Shown piece by piece: positions 12,401 through 20,999 of a stretch of 64,000 bases of DNA. Both the position numbers and the translations under genes were made by a program. The DNA comes from Simmondsia chinensis (lineage: Eukaryota > Streptophyta > Magnoliopsida > Caryophyllales > Simmondsiaceae): assembly GCA_018398585.1 (NCBI GenBank), contig JAGTTD010000010.1, positions 33,396,638-33,460,637 of the forward strand, read 5' to 3'. Numbering within the stretch: position 1 is the first letter of the stretch; each line of letters opens with the position of its first letter. Below the pieces are notes generated by a model. It saw nothing but the letters and a program-made list of their open reading frames with translations, made no database searches and was not told the DNA's origin.

Positions 12401-15400
12401 GCTTCCATACATAGCATTCTATTGGACAACGACTCAGACTTATAAATTTCCTCTAACTTAGCCCAGATATCTGCTACGGTCTTTTCAGAGTGGATCTGAT
12501 TGAGTACTGAATTATCAAGACTAAGTAATAAAGAGGCATAAGCTTTATGTTCAATTTCTAATTTCTCCTTTTCAGTTAGATAAGTAGGTTGATCCTTTTC
12601 AGGTAAAAGTGCAGTTCCAGCACCTTGTGCCATAAGGATTGCTTTCATTTTTAGTTTCCAAAGATTAAAATCATTTCTACCGTCGAATCTTTCAATATCA
12701 GCCCTAGCAGACACCATATTAAATCCTTTAAACAAAGAACCTAAGGCTCCGATACCACTTGTTAAGGGTTTTCACTGTATTTCTTGAGTTTTAAACTTAT
12801 TATCTTTAGTTCTTAAAGATAACTTCAACAATGAACCAAAAAATTATCAGATCTAGTTTAAACCTGTGTCCGCAGTATTGTAAAGTATCAACCAATGAAA
12901 AACGCACAAACACACAACGACAACACCAAGATTTACGTGGTTCAGCCTTATAATAAGGACCTACTCCACGGCTCCCTATTTCTAGGGAAGTCTATCCTCT
13001 ATTTTGTCAAGTTCAAGTATTACAGACCAAAGATCAACAAGACAAAACTTAAAATATACAGATCCTTCAAGGCTTCTAAGACAGAAACCCTAACCGAACA
13101 AGAACAAAGAGTAAAGGAGGAGAATACTCACAACCGAAGCCTACAAAGGCTTCATAGTGCTCCAAACTACCAAAGATCGGACTAGGGAGCCTTCACACCC
13201 ACGGATCTTGAAGTTGTCGATCGCCTCATATCGCCGGAGAGGTCATGGAGAGAGAGGCGGTGACTGATGAAATGAGAGAAAAATGAAAAGCGTACTGTGG
13301 AACCCTAAAAGGGTCCCTTTATATAAGCATCTGGGGTGAATCCGTGGCAAGGCTCCCTGTTCAATCTCGGCCGTTCACGCGTCTTGAATCAACGGTCCAG
13401 ATGCTCCCTCAAGAAACACAGTCAGGTGGGCTGGATGGCTGACGCGTGTCAGCCATCTGTTAACAGATTTAAGTAGCTTCCTTGGGAAGCTTCGGGCAGC
13501 TCGGGCAGTGGCACAGTCAGGAAAACCCTGATAGAAACTAAGTTGAGAAAAAGAACAAGGCATTATGTGTCTAAGGAAACATTTAGTTCAAGCTCCTTAT
13601 AGAACAACTAGGGGTGCATATAAGCCTGTCATCAGCTCTGTCAAGCTCGCACGTAACTTGGCGAGTTTCGAACTAAGCTCACCTTATTTCAGCTCATTTA
13701 CGCTTGTTTAGGCTCGAGCTTGATTCACCAAGGCTCAAATTTGAATCAATTAAGCCTGTTTAGGAATAAATTAATACCAAAATAGGCTCATTTAGGGTAG
13801 CAAGTCTATGAACCCTAGCTAGGCTCGGGCTCGGCTTGTTTGGTAAAGGAGCCGGCTTGGATTGGATCAAGCTGGAAACAAACCAACCTTTAAAACTTTA
13901 CGACGAGCCCTTACAAGCTAGCTCAGCTTGCTCGATTTACACCCTTAAGAACAACATGGATTCTCACTGTATAATGCTTCAATACATACATTCACAGTCT
14001 AAATGCAGGCTCTACCAAGAAACTGAAGGACACAAACCTCGTAATCTGATGCCCTCTTCAGTATATGATACTTGGGTGTTTCCAGGTCAGGCGTCTTATA
14101 CATACGCAGCTGCATCAAAGAGAATGTTGAAATATAAAACCATTAAGTTTTTACACAACAACTTAAACTTTTAAGATAGAAGGTTTCTTAATATGGTAAT
14201 TCAACTTCTTGGAGTGAAAGATCTTGAGTTCAAATATCACTAACCCAGTTTTAGTATTAATATAATTCAAACATAGAATACAAGGTGGACTTACAAGTGG
14301 GTTTAAGGACATTGTTTGTCAACTTATTTGCTTACCTTGATGCTAAGTATCATCGTTAATTATAAAAAAGGGTGGGTTTGTGGCATTTGGGTGAGAGGAT
14401 ATGTTATAGTACAAGATCATTTTTGAATCTTCATTTCACAATTTAAGGGCCTATTTTGTATCGTTTTCTATTTCCAGCTTTTGGTTCTTGAAAAACTAAA
14501 ACCCATGTTTTTGAAACGATTTTTTTATCTTCAGTTTTTTGTTTTTGATTCATTCGAATTTGGAATGCAATTGAACAAGAAAAACCCAAAATATTTTTTT
14601 ATTATTATTATTTTTAAATCGGCAATGTCTTCATGGGGGCGGGGGGATGTCCCTCGAACCCCTGACGTTTGGGTAGGCATATAGTCACCCTAACCACTAG
14701 GTTAACTGGTGAAGGACACAAATAATATATCTTATTATGTGCCGTCTAGACACTTGTTAAAAAGACCCTTACTCCAAAGCACTATGTCATATGCAGAACT
14801 TGAGCGTAAATCAAAAAGACGTACTACCTGTTTAAATACATCCAATAGACCCTCCACGGAGAAATAGTCGTTGTTCTTTATAGAATCCCAGTAGTCCTAT
14901 GACATTACACAAATAAATAGCATCAGAACCAAAAAGGTTAAACATTCAATGAGCTACTTGTATTTAACATTGATTAGAGTTGATTCGTGTTCGTTTTTGG
15001 GCCTTTGGTAGCTTATCGAGTTGAGTTCAAGTAGACTTGATAAGCTTAATGAGCCAAGTCTGAACTAAGAGATACTAACTCATTGACATCCATAAACAAT
15101 TAGATCTCGCTAAGAGCTCATTAATGGCTCAGTAACAGCCCGTTAACGACTTGTTTGTGCCTCGAAAATGGTTTGATAATGGCTCGATAATAACTCGAAT
15201 AGATTAGCTCGGTAACAAGTTTGACTCGATACCAAACTTGGCACGATAACGAGCTCGACTCAACTCATAACGGGCTGATCTCGGCCCGGCTCGACTCAAT
15301 TCAATAGGTTAATGAGCCGAGCCAAGACAAGCCAATTATGAACATACTAATATCTTAGCGAATTGAGTTCAAGTTTGTAAAGCTTGATAAAGTCTCTACT

Positions 15401-18400
15401 CAAACTTGAGCTTGATAAGGCTTATGGAGCTCGAGTTTAACCAAGGGAAGCTCACCACATGACTGCAAAATTTCCCATTATCAGGGTTGATGCCCATCAC
15501 AGATATTCCGGTGAAGACGAGCTCAGGTCTCCATGGAAGAAGAATAAATCCCATCACCATGGTCCACCTCGTCGTTATCTCGTAAGGCCCTGTCTACATC
15601 AACTCAGAAGTCACCCACATAAGCTAAAACCAAATAATTTTATAGGCATCCTTTGACAAGCTACATTGTCACTTGGATAGATAAAAGAAGGCTTGTTTAT
15701 GATAAAGATCCTTGTGTACTTTAATTGTCCACTGTGTCAAGTTAATCTTGTTGTTTTAGTTGTGTTAGTTCGGCCTCTTTACAATTAATATTGTATAAAT
15801 CTAGTCATGTTGCAAATTAAAGTTAAGTATTCACGTAATTTTTTAACAGTTCGGACATGCAAGATGCAAGTGACTTTATACCAATCTACTTGCAGCTTGA
15901 AAACTAAATACACCACCAACTCAGCGTCAATTATACTTTAAGACTAAGTCAACGCAACGCAAATAATAAGAAACTGATGATCCGATTAAAAGTATAATGA
16001 CTAAATTAATATGGTAGATAGAGTACAGAGAATTATGATGTAAAACAATACATAAAGGATGAATACATGTTATAGTGTACATAGGAAAAAAAAACAAACA
16101 TAGCAAGTACATATAAAATGATTTTAGATCAGTCCAAACTTGGAAATTGATGAGTAAGACACTTCAACATATAAGATAAAGGAGGAAGATGTTGGGAGTC
16201 ACATTGTTGAGCACCCCATCTTGTTTTGAAGATCGGACATGAATATTGACATTGAGTGGCCCATTAAATTTATATGTTGATCACTTCTTAGGCACAATTT
16301 TAATAGAATCAGTCACTGGATTCACGTTAGTCTTCTTAAAGGGCGCCATAGACCTTCGTTAATCTAAGTATGTGTTTTGGTATGGGGCATTTCGATAAGA
16401 AGAGCCAAACTCAAACTTTGTTTCCCTTAGAGGGTCAACGTTTTTCTCTTGTAGAAGTCCCTTTTCTTAATAGCTTTGAGATTATATTTATAGGTTATAC
16501 CCACGTGTAGATCATGTGTGTCACGACCCTAGCCGTGACAAGGTCAAGATAGGCTAGCAATCGAGCCAAGACATTGTCTAGGTTCTGAGCCGGGGCCTTA
16601 TCGCATTCTCAAGACATGGGCGGAATTGAATGTCATGGACTGGGCAGGTTCAGATGGGCCTATGTCCAGTTCACGGCCAGGACAATGTCATGACACAGCC
16701 GAGCCGCACCCGGGCTGCGACCTTCAGTGTCCATTGCCAGGCCAGGTTGCACCCGATAGTGTCAAGGGTACGCCTTCAGCCCTAACCGCCACAGCCGGTC
16801 ATCCGGTCAGCTTCCAAGGGCACGCCTCAGCTTGGAATAATCTAGAAGCAGCTGGAAGCACATGGGGGACGCTCCTCCAACCGATTTTCCCTCCAATATT
16901 TGAATAATTCCCTTTTCCCGCCTTTATTTGAATAGGTAGTTATTTCCCGCCATTTTATTTGAATATTTTTCAGATTGTATTAAGCTAGGAAACTTCTAGA
17001 ATTAGTTTACTAGATTGCTATAAATAGAAGGCATTAGCAATGTAATAAAAAGCTATCAATCTAACAATTCAATGAAACCAATTAAAGAATGAATCAAATG
17101 ATTCTTCTTCTCATCTCAAGTGTTCTTTCTATTTCTCTCTCTCACCTAAACTCTATTTCTCTTCTCATCTAAAACCTATCTCAATTCTTTCTCTCATCTT
17201 AATTCTAATTCTATCTCTCATCTCAAACTCTCCCTCTAAATTCTATCCTTCTCAACTCAATTTATCAATTCACGTTCCAAGTCCCATCCGAAACAAAGTC
17301 ACGAATTCAAGGATTGTGACAATGTGAGGCTGCTGACATCAAGCCTTACTTGAGCATTACAAGTTACTCAGACTTGGGCGAGTAGGGCCTTTATCTGTAT
17401 GATAATATCTTTTATCTTTACCTTGAGCTATTGATATTCTTTTATTCTCCTTGTGTCACGTTATCTTTACCTTTTCCACCTGGACCTTACCTTAGTGTCA
17501 GCTACTTGCTGAATTCCATTTGGACCTAGCAATTTTATTGTTAGCAACTGTACCTATTTGATCATTCACGATTGGATGCCTCATTAATTAGAGAGGTACT
17601 CAGTGAATCCAACCCAAGGGCCCAAAATCAACAAGAAGTTCGTATGCCAAATGTTATCGACCTTTGGGCTTGACCCACGCAATTGGTGCTATAATATCTC
17701 AGCTCAACTAAGGCCCTGTGTTGAAACCCAAGTGCATCAGGTGAAGTAATCCAATATACATATCAATCACTTCTTCATAACAACCGATGTGAAATTTGTT
17801 ATTAGATTTGCATGCAAAGTCCTGAACAAACCACATTAAATTCAACTTGAGCTTATTCCAATCTCTACACTATGATATAATTCTCATAGATTTCAAAAGA
17901 AAGAGATTTTTAAATGCAATTCTGTTCAACCCAGGCTAACACATACTCAAAACAATAGCTGGTAGTACTAAGTACCTACCACATAAAAGTGTACACAAGC
18001 TGAGATAAGTAAATAACTGTTAGAGTGTAAAATTATCCCTTGATTTTCAGCTAAGAACGTAAGCTTCTAGGTTTTTTTTTGTTCTTTTTTGTTTTTGTTT
18101 TTTTTGTTTTCTCTTTTGATGATCAAGTTTGATGTTCAACGTCAATACAAAAAGGGCAAACAGGAAGTTGGACAAATTCTGTTAGAGTCTAGTTAACCGA
18201 CAAATGAAGAGGTCATGAATTGGAATCACAAAAGACCCCACTCTTAGTATGAAATATAATTTCAATATAATATATCAGATGATCTGTTTATGATATAGTA
18301 TTAAACCATTATTGTGCCTTCACATGTAAACTTTGAAATAATTGGTTGGTTGACAAGATCAGAGTATAAAACCATTGTTAGGTTTTTCACCCATCAATTT

Positions 18401-19989
18401 AAGTTTTTAAGATAGTCGACTCCAAGACATGGTATCATAGCCCCCATTGACTAAGAAGTCACGAGAGTACAAAACCAGTCTTGGACCTTCATCCATCAGC
18501 TTATACATTTGGGACGGTAGATTCCTTAACATGGCATCAAAGTTTTCATGACCAAGAGGTCACGAGTTCAAAACCGACCTCACTTTCAATACCAACGGAA
18601 TTTAATCACAAGGTACAAGGTGGGGTTACGTAATATCCACATGTCAGGTCCATCAAGCATTTGCATGAGAGAGCATGTTAGAATATAAAACTATCCATAA
18701 GTCTCCACTCATCAAATTAAACTTTTAAAGTAATTAATTCCTTGACAACAAGTTCAAATCATAATAGCCTTTTAACTTTCAACATTAATATAATTCAACA
18801 CATTGTACAAGGTTGGTATATGCATTTATCTATGCATTAAATCCTATCGGGCGCGGAGCATATTAGAATATGAAGTTATCATTGTACTTTTACCACTTAG
18901 CTCAAATTTTTGGGTCATTTTGGTCTATTATGGACAAAAGCAACAAGTACCACAGCATTTCCAGTGCCCTTAGAGCTCCCGCTTAAGCAGGGTCGGGGTG
19001 GATGTACGCAGCCTTCTCCCTTCAAAGTAGCACCCTGAAGGGAGGCTATTTCCGAAAAACCCCAACCTAAGGGATGTAACACGAGGACTTCCCAGGAGGT
19101 CATCCATCTTGGTACTACTCTCCCCCAAGCACGCTTAACTTCAGAGTTCTAATGGAATCCGGTGCTTGCGTATTGATACCCTCTCAGGTGGACAAAAACA
19201 ACAAAGTAATATAATTTAATAGTGAAATCCAAAACAACCAATATCCCCATCCCCCCGCCCCCCGGGTTTTGGCAACGGGTAAAGGGGGTAAGGTAATGAA
19301 GGTAAACTCTTAACCCGTTTGGCAAATATTTTTGAAGTTTACCCTATTTTCTTTTAAACTCAAATTGGGAGTAAGAGTAGAGAGTAAATTTTCAAAAAAA
19401 TTTAGATTATTTTGCGTTCATTATAATTATAATTATAATATCTTTACCCTTATCTCATTATCGAATTGCGTATTCCTCTCTCCTTTTTACTCCTCTTTAC
19501 CTTCTTCACCCAATTGCCAAACATGACATGAATCAAACACGATTAATGGAGTACCTGCTTGACCCAATGCAAATAGAAATCAGGCCGAAAGAGCTTCTTC
19601 AACAACTTAATATTAAACAAATACCCTCCTATACTATCATGCTTGGTAATGGGATCCTTAAACACCACCCCATCATCGTACGCCGTCCGATCAATCCCCT
19701 GATCATCAAACAAATGTGGCAGATCCTCGTACAGAAAACCCACCAGCCGCTTCACATCCACCGTTGATTTCAGCTGCCCTTCCACCAAGCTAAGCCTCAC
19801 TGCCCACTTGCTGCTGCTTTTACTTCTTTGGGAGGATGAACGGAAACCCCTGAGTAATAATAATGGTTGGTGGCGGCGTAGAGAGGGGGGTGGTCCGGTG
19901 GGTTTGGCGGCGGCAATTGGGCGGCGGAGAGGTGGGGCGACGGCGGGGACTGGCAGGAGAAGTGGGTGAGAGAGATGAGATGTAGCCAT
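1838..19989 (-). CDS. HBP5: Chloroplast SOUL haem-binding protein with DUF2358 domain, 8 exons
   Basis: Eight exons on the minus strand splice in frame: 19989-19555, 15593-15456, 14896-14828, 14109-14038, 6064-5982, 5095-4964, 3835-3622 and 1882-1838, total 1188 nt, 395 residues plus TAA. All introns read GT...AG. Residues 1-60 are Ser/Arg/Pro-rich with few acidic residues, as in a plastid transit peptide. Residues about 80-235 match DUF2358 (DLPHLFDDQGID at 89-100, then a TRWTMVM segment in exon 2). Residues about 240-395 are a SOUL haem-binding domain (NEKIAMTTPV at 275-284, ARYNDPGRTW at 368-377). This two-domain order is that of Arabidopsis HBP5, a plastid haem-binding protein linked to haem oxygenase HY1 (recalled, not searched). 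Haem binding and trafficking is inferred from the family. No stop or frameshift interrupts the exons, so the gene looks functional despite transposons in every intron. The start is the first ATG giving a transit-peptide-like N-terminus. Confidence 0.92.
2822..3605 (+). repeat. Five tandem tRNA-like units of about 145-175 bp
   Basis: Units start near 2822, 2965, 3109, 3268 and 3443. Each opens with an A-box-like element (TTGGCTTAGTGG in unit 2) followed about 40 bp later by a B-box-like element (GGTCACGAGATCAAACC in unit 2). Unit 4 carries a run of about 34 A at 3390-3423. They look like tandem tRNA-derived SINE monomers inside intron 7 of the HBP5-like gene. Confidence 0.6.
3622..3835 (-). 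CDS. HBP5: Exon 7 of HBP5-like gene (residues 310-381)
   Basis: 214 nt; SOUL C-terminal part with AAAVKFSGKP and ARYNDPGRTW. Acceptor TGATTAG, donor ATG|GTAATC. The open frame runs on into the intron, so the true exon is shorter than the raw ORF. Confidence 0.92.
4116..4225 (-). mobile_element. 5'-truncated SINE (3' domain only), 18-bp target duplication
   Basis: Flanked by perfect AATAGACCAATGTTACAA at 4098-4115 and 4226-4243. In minus orientation it reads from the CACCCTG-type box through AAGGTTGCGTA to GAGGCACTGGG, the shared 3' domain of the 5S-headed SINEs in this window, and ends in a TTG-rich tail. It has no 5S head. Lies in intron 6 of the HBP5-like gene. Confidence 0.8.
4440..4600 (-). 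repeat. TRIM-type LTR fragment
   Basis: The reverse complement reads TGTTAGAGTATAAAACC, then CACCCAAAA and a GGTTCCTTGACA end, like the 72-bp LTRs described at 42344-42639. Decayed; in intron 6. Confidence 0.5.
4964..5095 (-). CDS. HBP5: Exon 6 of HBP5-like gene (residues 266-310)
   Basis: 132 nt; carries YIFGKN and the conserved KIAMTTPV of SOUL proteins. Acceptor ATAACAG, donor GTCAGC. Ends in AG of a split Ser codon completed by C of exon 7. Confidence 0.9.
5168..5275 (+). mobile_element. tRNA-derived SINE head
   Basis: CGGTCTAATGG (A-box-like) and GGTTCAAATC (exact B box) are about 35 bp apart, with GGCCT at the 5' end. No cloverleaf with full stems was made out, so a tRNA-derived SINE is preferred over a working tRNA gene. 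Intron 5 of the HBP5-like gene. Confidence 0.5.
5440..5496. repeat. GC-rich alternating purine-pyrimidine tract
   Basis: GTGCGCGCGCGTGCATGTGC and the following GCGCGGGCGGGCC stand out in AT-rich intron sequence. It is a Z-DNA-prone simple repeat. Confidence 0.6.
5982..6064 (-). CDS. HBP5: Exon 5 of HBP5-like gene (residues 239-266)
   Basis: 83 nt; first strands of the SOUL domain (VRRYSPFVVVET, then GDKLSGSTGF). Acceptor TTACAG, donor GTAAGT. Ends on two bases (GG) of a split Gly codon completed by T at the start of exon 6. Confidence 0.9.
6082..6360 (+). repeat. Decayed TRIM copy (two LTR-like ends)
   Basis: GTATAAAACTATTCATAGG at 6099 and GAGTATAAAACCATTCAAGG at 6279 begin two copies of the short LTR, about 185 bp apart as in the array at 18358-18930. 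CTTTTGGGATAG and TCCTTGA motifs follow. Sits beside exon 5. Confidence 0.5.
6560..7518 (+). repeat. 5' LTR of the copia composite
   Basis: Starts TGTTGGATAATTGG and ends CCCTTAACA, 959 bp. The same start recurs at 11646. The start is shared with the 3' LTR; the inner end is set by the primer site two bases on. Confidence 0.85.
7521..7532 (+). other. Primer binding site, initiator Met tRNA
   Basis: TGGTATCAGAGC, complementary to the 3' end of plant initiator tRNA-Met, two bases after the LTR end. It is the usual copia primer site. Confidence 0.9.
7561..11582 (+). pseudogene. Copia gag-pol, broken
   Basis: Translation starts MASARADIERFDGRNDF at 7561. Visible domains: gag (UBN2-like), zinc knuckle CYECGKLGHIKRYC near 8283, protease LDSG near 8440, integrase HHCC and DDE core, RT, RNase H. 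Breaks: an 8-bp loss in gag near 7690 relative to the inverted copy, one-base losses in RT near 10494 and in the following segment near 10747, and a TAA at 11349-11351 in RNase H. Active-site changes: integrase third acidic residue is Lys (QQNGLAKRMN) and the RT box is DVDD instead of YVDD. The last stretch, to 11582, is in frame again. It cannot encode a working polyprotein. Confidence 0.9.
11646..12108 (+). repeat. 3' LTR of the copia composite, cut short
   Basis: Begins TGTTGGATAATTGG after a purine tract (AAGGTGGAGAA) and follows the 5' LTR to about TCTCATTTCATCA. There the sequence flips to the opposite strand. Confidence 0.85.
12163..12717 (-). pseudogene. Inverted copia gag start
   Basis: Minus-strand gag beginning MVSARADIERFDGRNDF at 12717, nearly the same as the plus-strand gag but without its 8-bp loss (EKDQPTYLTEKEK is continuous here). 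A one-base loss near 12192 shifts the frame before the break point. It covers about the first 180 gag residues; zinc knuckle, protease and pol are absent. Confidence 0.85.
12746..12757 (-). other. Inverted primer binding site
   Basis: On the minus strand TGGTATCGGAGC, one change from the copy at 7521, next to the inverted LTR end. Confidence 0.8.
12760..13522 (-). repeat. Inverted LTR of the copia composite, truncated
   Basis: Reverse complement of the 5' LTR from its inner end outward. Homology stops after GTCAGGAAAA, so the outer 196 bp including TGTTGG are missing. Confidence 0.85.
13609..13947 (+). mobile_element. hAT-type MITE with GAGCTC-like interior, 8-bp target duplication
   Basis: Ends TAGGGGTGCATAT and CACCCTTA are imperfect inverted repeats. 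AGAACAAC occurs at 13601-13608 and again at 13948-13955. An 8-bp duplication and the GGGGTG end are typical of hAT elements. The interior is made of degenerate GCTCG/GAGCT words also seen at 14985, 20125 and 24895. Confidence 0.8.
14038..14109 (-). CDS. HBP5: Exon 4 of HBP5-like gene (residues 215-238)
   Basis: 72 nt, 24 whole codons, LRMYKTPDLETPKYHILKR at its start. It links DUF2358 to the SOUL domain. Acceptor GATGCAG, donor GTTTGT. The next intron is the 8-kb one that holds the copia composite. Confidence 0.9.
14128..14330 (+). repeat. TRIM-type fragment in intron 3
   Basis: ATGTTGAAATATAAAACCATT, AACTTTTAAGATAG, a region around AGATCTTGAGTTCAAAT and ACAAGGTGGACTTAC follow in the same order as in the complete TRIM at 42344-42639. 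It sits directly upstream (in gene direction) of exon 4. Confidence 0.55.
14635..14708 (-). mobile_element. tRNA-like SINE head
   Basis: The minus strand reads TAACCTAGTGGTTAGGG (A box) and GGGGTTCGAGGGAC (B box) about 30 bp apart, the spacing of a tRNA. The remaining tRNA stems do not pair well, so a tRNA-derived repeat is more likely than a tRNA gene. Confidence 0.5.
14828..14896 (-). CDS. HBP5: Exon 3 of HBP5-like gene (residues 192-214)
   Basis: Short 69-nt exon, 23 whole codons, containing WDSIKNNDYFS and ending FKQ. Acceptor TCATAG, donor GTAGTA. Too short for a routine ORF scan; found by continuing the protein family. Confidence 0.9.
14985..15445. repeat. GAGCTC-type dispersed repeat filling intron 2
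   Basis: Degenerate repeats of CTCGATAACGAGCTCGACTC-like words, the interior type of the hAT MITE at 13609-13947. No intact ends or target duplication seen. It occupies most of the 559-bp intron 2. Confidence 0.55.
15456..15593 (-). CDS. HBP5: Exon 2 of HBP5-like gene (residues 146-191)
   Basis: It begins ACA GGG CCT after acceptor AG and ends CAT GTG before donor GTGAGC. It encodes TGPYEITTRWTMVM and the rest of the central DUF2358 strand region, 46 whole codons. Confidence 0.9.
16519..17321 (+). mobile_element. Ty3/gypsy-type solo LTR with 5-bp target duplication
   Basis: Starts TGTCACGACCC and ends GGATTGTGACA, flanked by ATGTG at 16514-16518 and 17322-17326. It contains a TATAAATAG promoter box near 17022. 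There is no internal region, so it is a solo LTR left by LTR-LTR recombination. TGTCACGACCC ends are common among plant gypsy LTRs (recalled). In intron 1 of the HBP5-like gene. Confidence 0.8.
18358..18930 (+). mobile_element. TRIM array: four short LTRs in a row
   Basis: LTR-like units at about 18358-18429, 18467-18531, 18676-18747 and 18861-18930, each with (A)GAATATAAAACC and a TTTTGGGATAG-like stretch. The first two end in ACA directly before primer-site copies TGGTATCATAGC (18430) and TGGCATCAAAGT (18532). Internal spacers carry TCACGAGTTCAAA and ACAAGGTGGGG. Shared LTRs in tandem explain the order. Intron 1 of the HBP5-like gene. Confidence 0.7.
18945..19188 (-). mobile_element. Full-length 5S rRNA-headed SINE, 14-bp target duplication
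   Basis: Flanked by TGGACAAAAGCAAC (18931-18944) and TGGACAAAAACAAC (19189-19202). In minus orientation it starts with a 5S-like head (GTTAAGCGTGCTTGGG, AAGATGGATGACCTCCTGGG), then the CACCCTGAAGGG box, AAGGCTGCGTACATCC and GCGGGAGCTCTAAGGGCACTGG. Head plus 3' domain plus long duplication indicate a retroposed SINE using the 5S internal promoter. Confidence 0.85.
19555..19989 (-). CDS. HBP5: Exon 1 of HBP5-like gene (residues 1-145)
   Basis: Encodes the transit peptide and the first part of DUF2358. It ends on a complete Gln codon (CAG) followed by donor GTACTCC. The open frame continues 5' of the chosen ATG, but the upstream residues do not look like a transit peptide. Confidence 0.9.
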
Positions 19990-20640
19990 TTGGGAGGAAG
20001 ATAAGATTAGAGTGTTTTGTCGTGGGATCGTCGTGTGAATTTGGCGCAATTTCGGTCGGTCCCCCAAAAAAAAAAAAAAAAAAGAAATATTTTTGTGGTG
20101 CCCGAGTAACTAAGAGCATTTGGTTGTGTAGGGGTGTAAACCAGTAGAGTTGAGTTGAGCATCTTTTGTTTGAATTGGAGTTCGATAAGTCTTATCGAGC
20201 TCGAGTTTAAGCCGACCTTTTAACAAAATTTTTTAACCCTTGTTGGAGTTCGGTTTAATAAAATTTTAGTGTGTTTGATACTTAGCTCGGCTTCGCTAGT
20301 TAGGTTTATCGAGTGGAGTCAAAGTAATTATCGAGCCCAATTGATCTTGAAATGGAGCCGAACTTGCTATCGAATCGAACTCACTACCGAGCCAAGCTTT
20401 TAAATTTACTATTGAGCCATTATGAACCATTTCCAAACCAATATCAACTGTTAACAAGGACTTAACGAGCTCTTATTGAGCCGTTCGCGAATGTTAACGA
20501 GCCAAGCACCCCATGTTCGAATTCGGCTTGTTAAGCTTATCGAGCATACTCGAACTCATCTCAATAAGCTATGGAGCTCTCGTAATAAACACGAATGAGT
20601 CATAATCAATTTCGAACACGAGTAGTCATTGAATGTAAGT
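19990..20640 (-). promoter_or_regulatory. Leader and upstream region of the HBP5-like gene
   Basis: About 75 bp of plausible leader precede the ATG, with an unbroken homopolymer run (A on the plus strand, about 20066-20084) just beyond. From about 20125 outward the region is a GAGCTC-type repeat starting TAGGGGTGTAAACC (hAT-like end, other end missing). No clear TATA box was seen, so the promoter is either close to the ATG or supplied by repeat DNA. Confidence 0.45.
20125..20640 (+). repeat. GAGCTC-type hAT-like repeat upstream of HBP5-like gene
   Basis: TAGGGGTGTAAACC at the left end, then many degenerate TATCGAGCTCGAG and AACGAGCC words. The right end has no matching inverted repeat, so it is truncated. 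Confidence 0.6.
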
Positions 20641-20669
20641 TTTTTTTACATGTGTGGCATATAATATAT

Positions 20670-20988
20670 GGCCTTGTTTGGTAACTTTGTTGCCACATAA
20701 ATTAAATTTCTATGGAAGTTATATTTTATGAGAATTCAATTCTTGTGTCAATTTTCATGAAGTGAGTAAAAGATATTTGGTTGTCAGGATGAGAAATATA
20801 ATTTTTTTGTGAGAAGCTAGTTAAAAATAAAGGGATTAGAACTTATTTAAGGGGGTCTAGGTAAGTTACTTCTTGTATTTTGATTAAATTAAAAATTGCT
20901 CAATAATTTCTGCTTTCTGCATTCTGCCAATCAAACAAGAGCCGGACTCTGTGATTCCCATGAATTTTTACGTCTTGCAAACCGGGCC
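20670..20988 (+). mobile_element. MITE, same family as 728-1067
   Basis: Begins GGCCTTGTTTGGTAAC and ends GCAAACCGGGCC, with TAT on both sides. The interior (ATGAAGTGAGTAAAAGATAT and similar) matches the reverse complement of the copy at 728-1067. Lies upstream of the HBP5-like gene. Confidence 0.6.
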
Positions 20989-20999
20989 TATACAGATAG

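Larger units (their letters stand above)
6560..13522 (+). mobile_element. Ty1/copia element fused to an inverted partial copy of itself
   Basis: Order: 5' LTR 6560-7518, tRNA primer site 7521-7532, gag-pol 7561-11582, start of 3' LTR 11646-12108, a short inverted LTR piece (about 12110-12162), inverted gag start (12163-12717), inverted primer site 12746-12757, inverted LTR 12760-13522. The right end is truncated, lacking the last 196 bp of the LTR, so no target duplication can be read (left flank ACAAT). The composite lies in intron 4 of the HBP5-like gene, antisense to it. The domain order (integrase before RT) makes it Ty1/copia; lineage was not resolved. Confidence 0.85.

Noticed and set aside
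18358..18930. tRNA-derived SINE cluster
   Set aside because: The GGTCACGAGTTCAAA word looks like a B box, but LTR-primer site-LTR order and the 5-bp flanks of the complete copy at 42344-42639 fit a TRIM better.
19820..20119. 99-codon minus-strand ORF overlapping exon 1
   Set aside because: Different frame from the conserved DUF2358 exon; starts in repeat-rich leader DNA and has no family resemblance.
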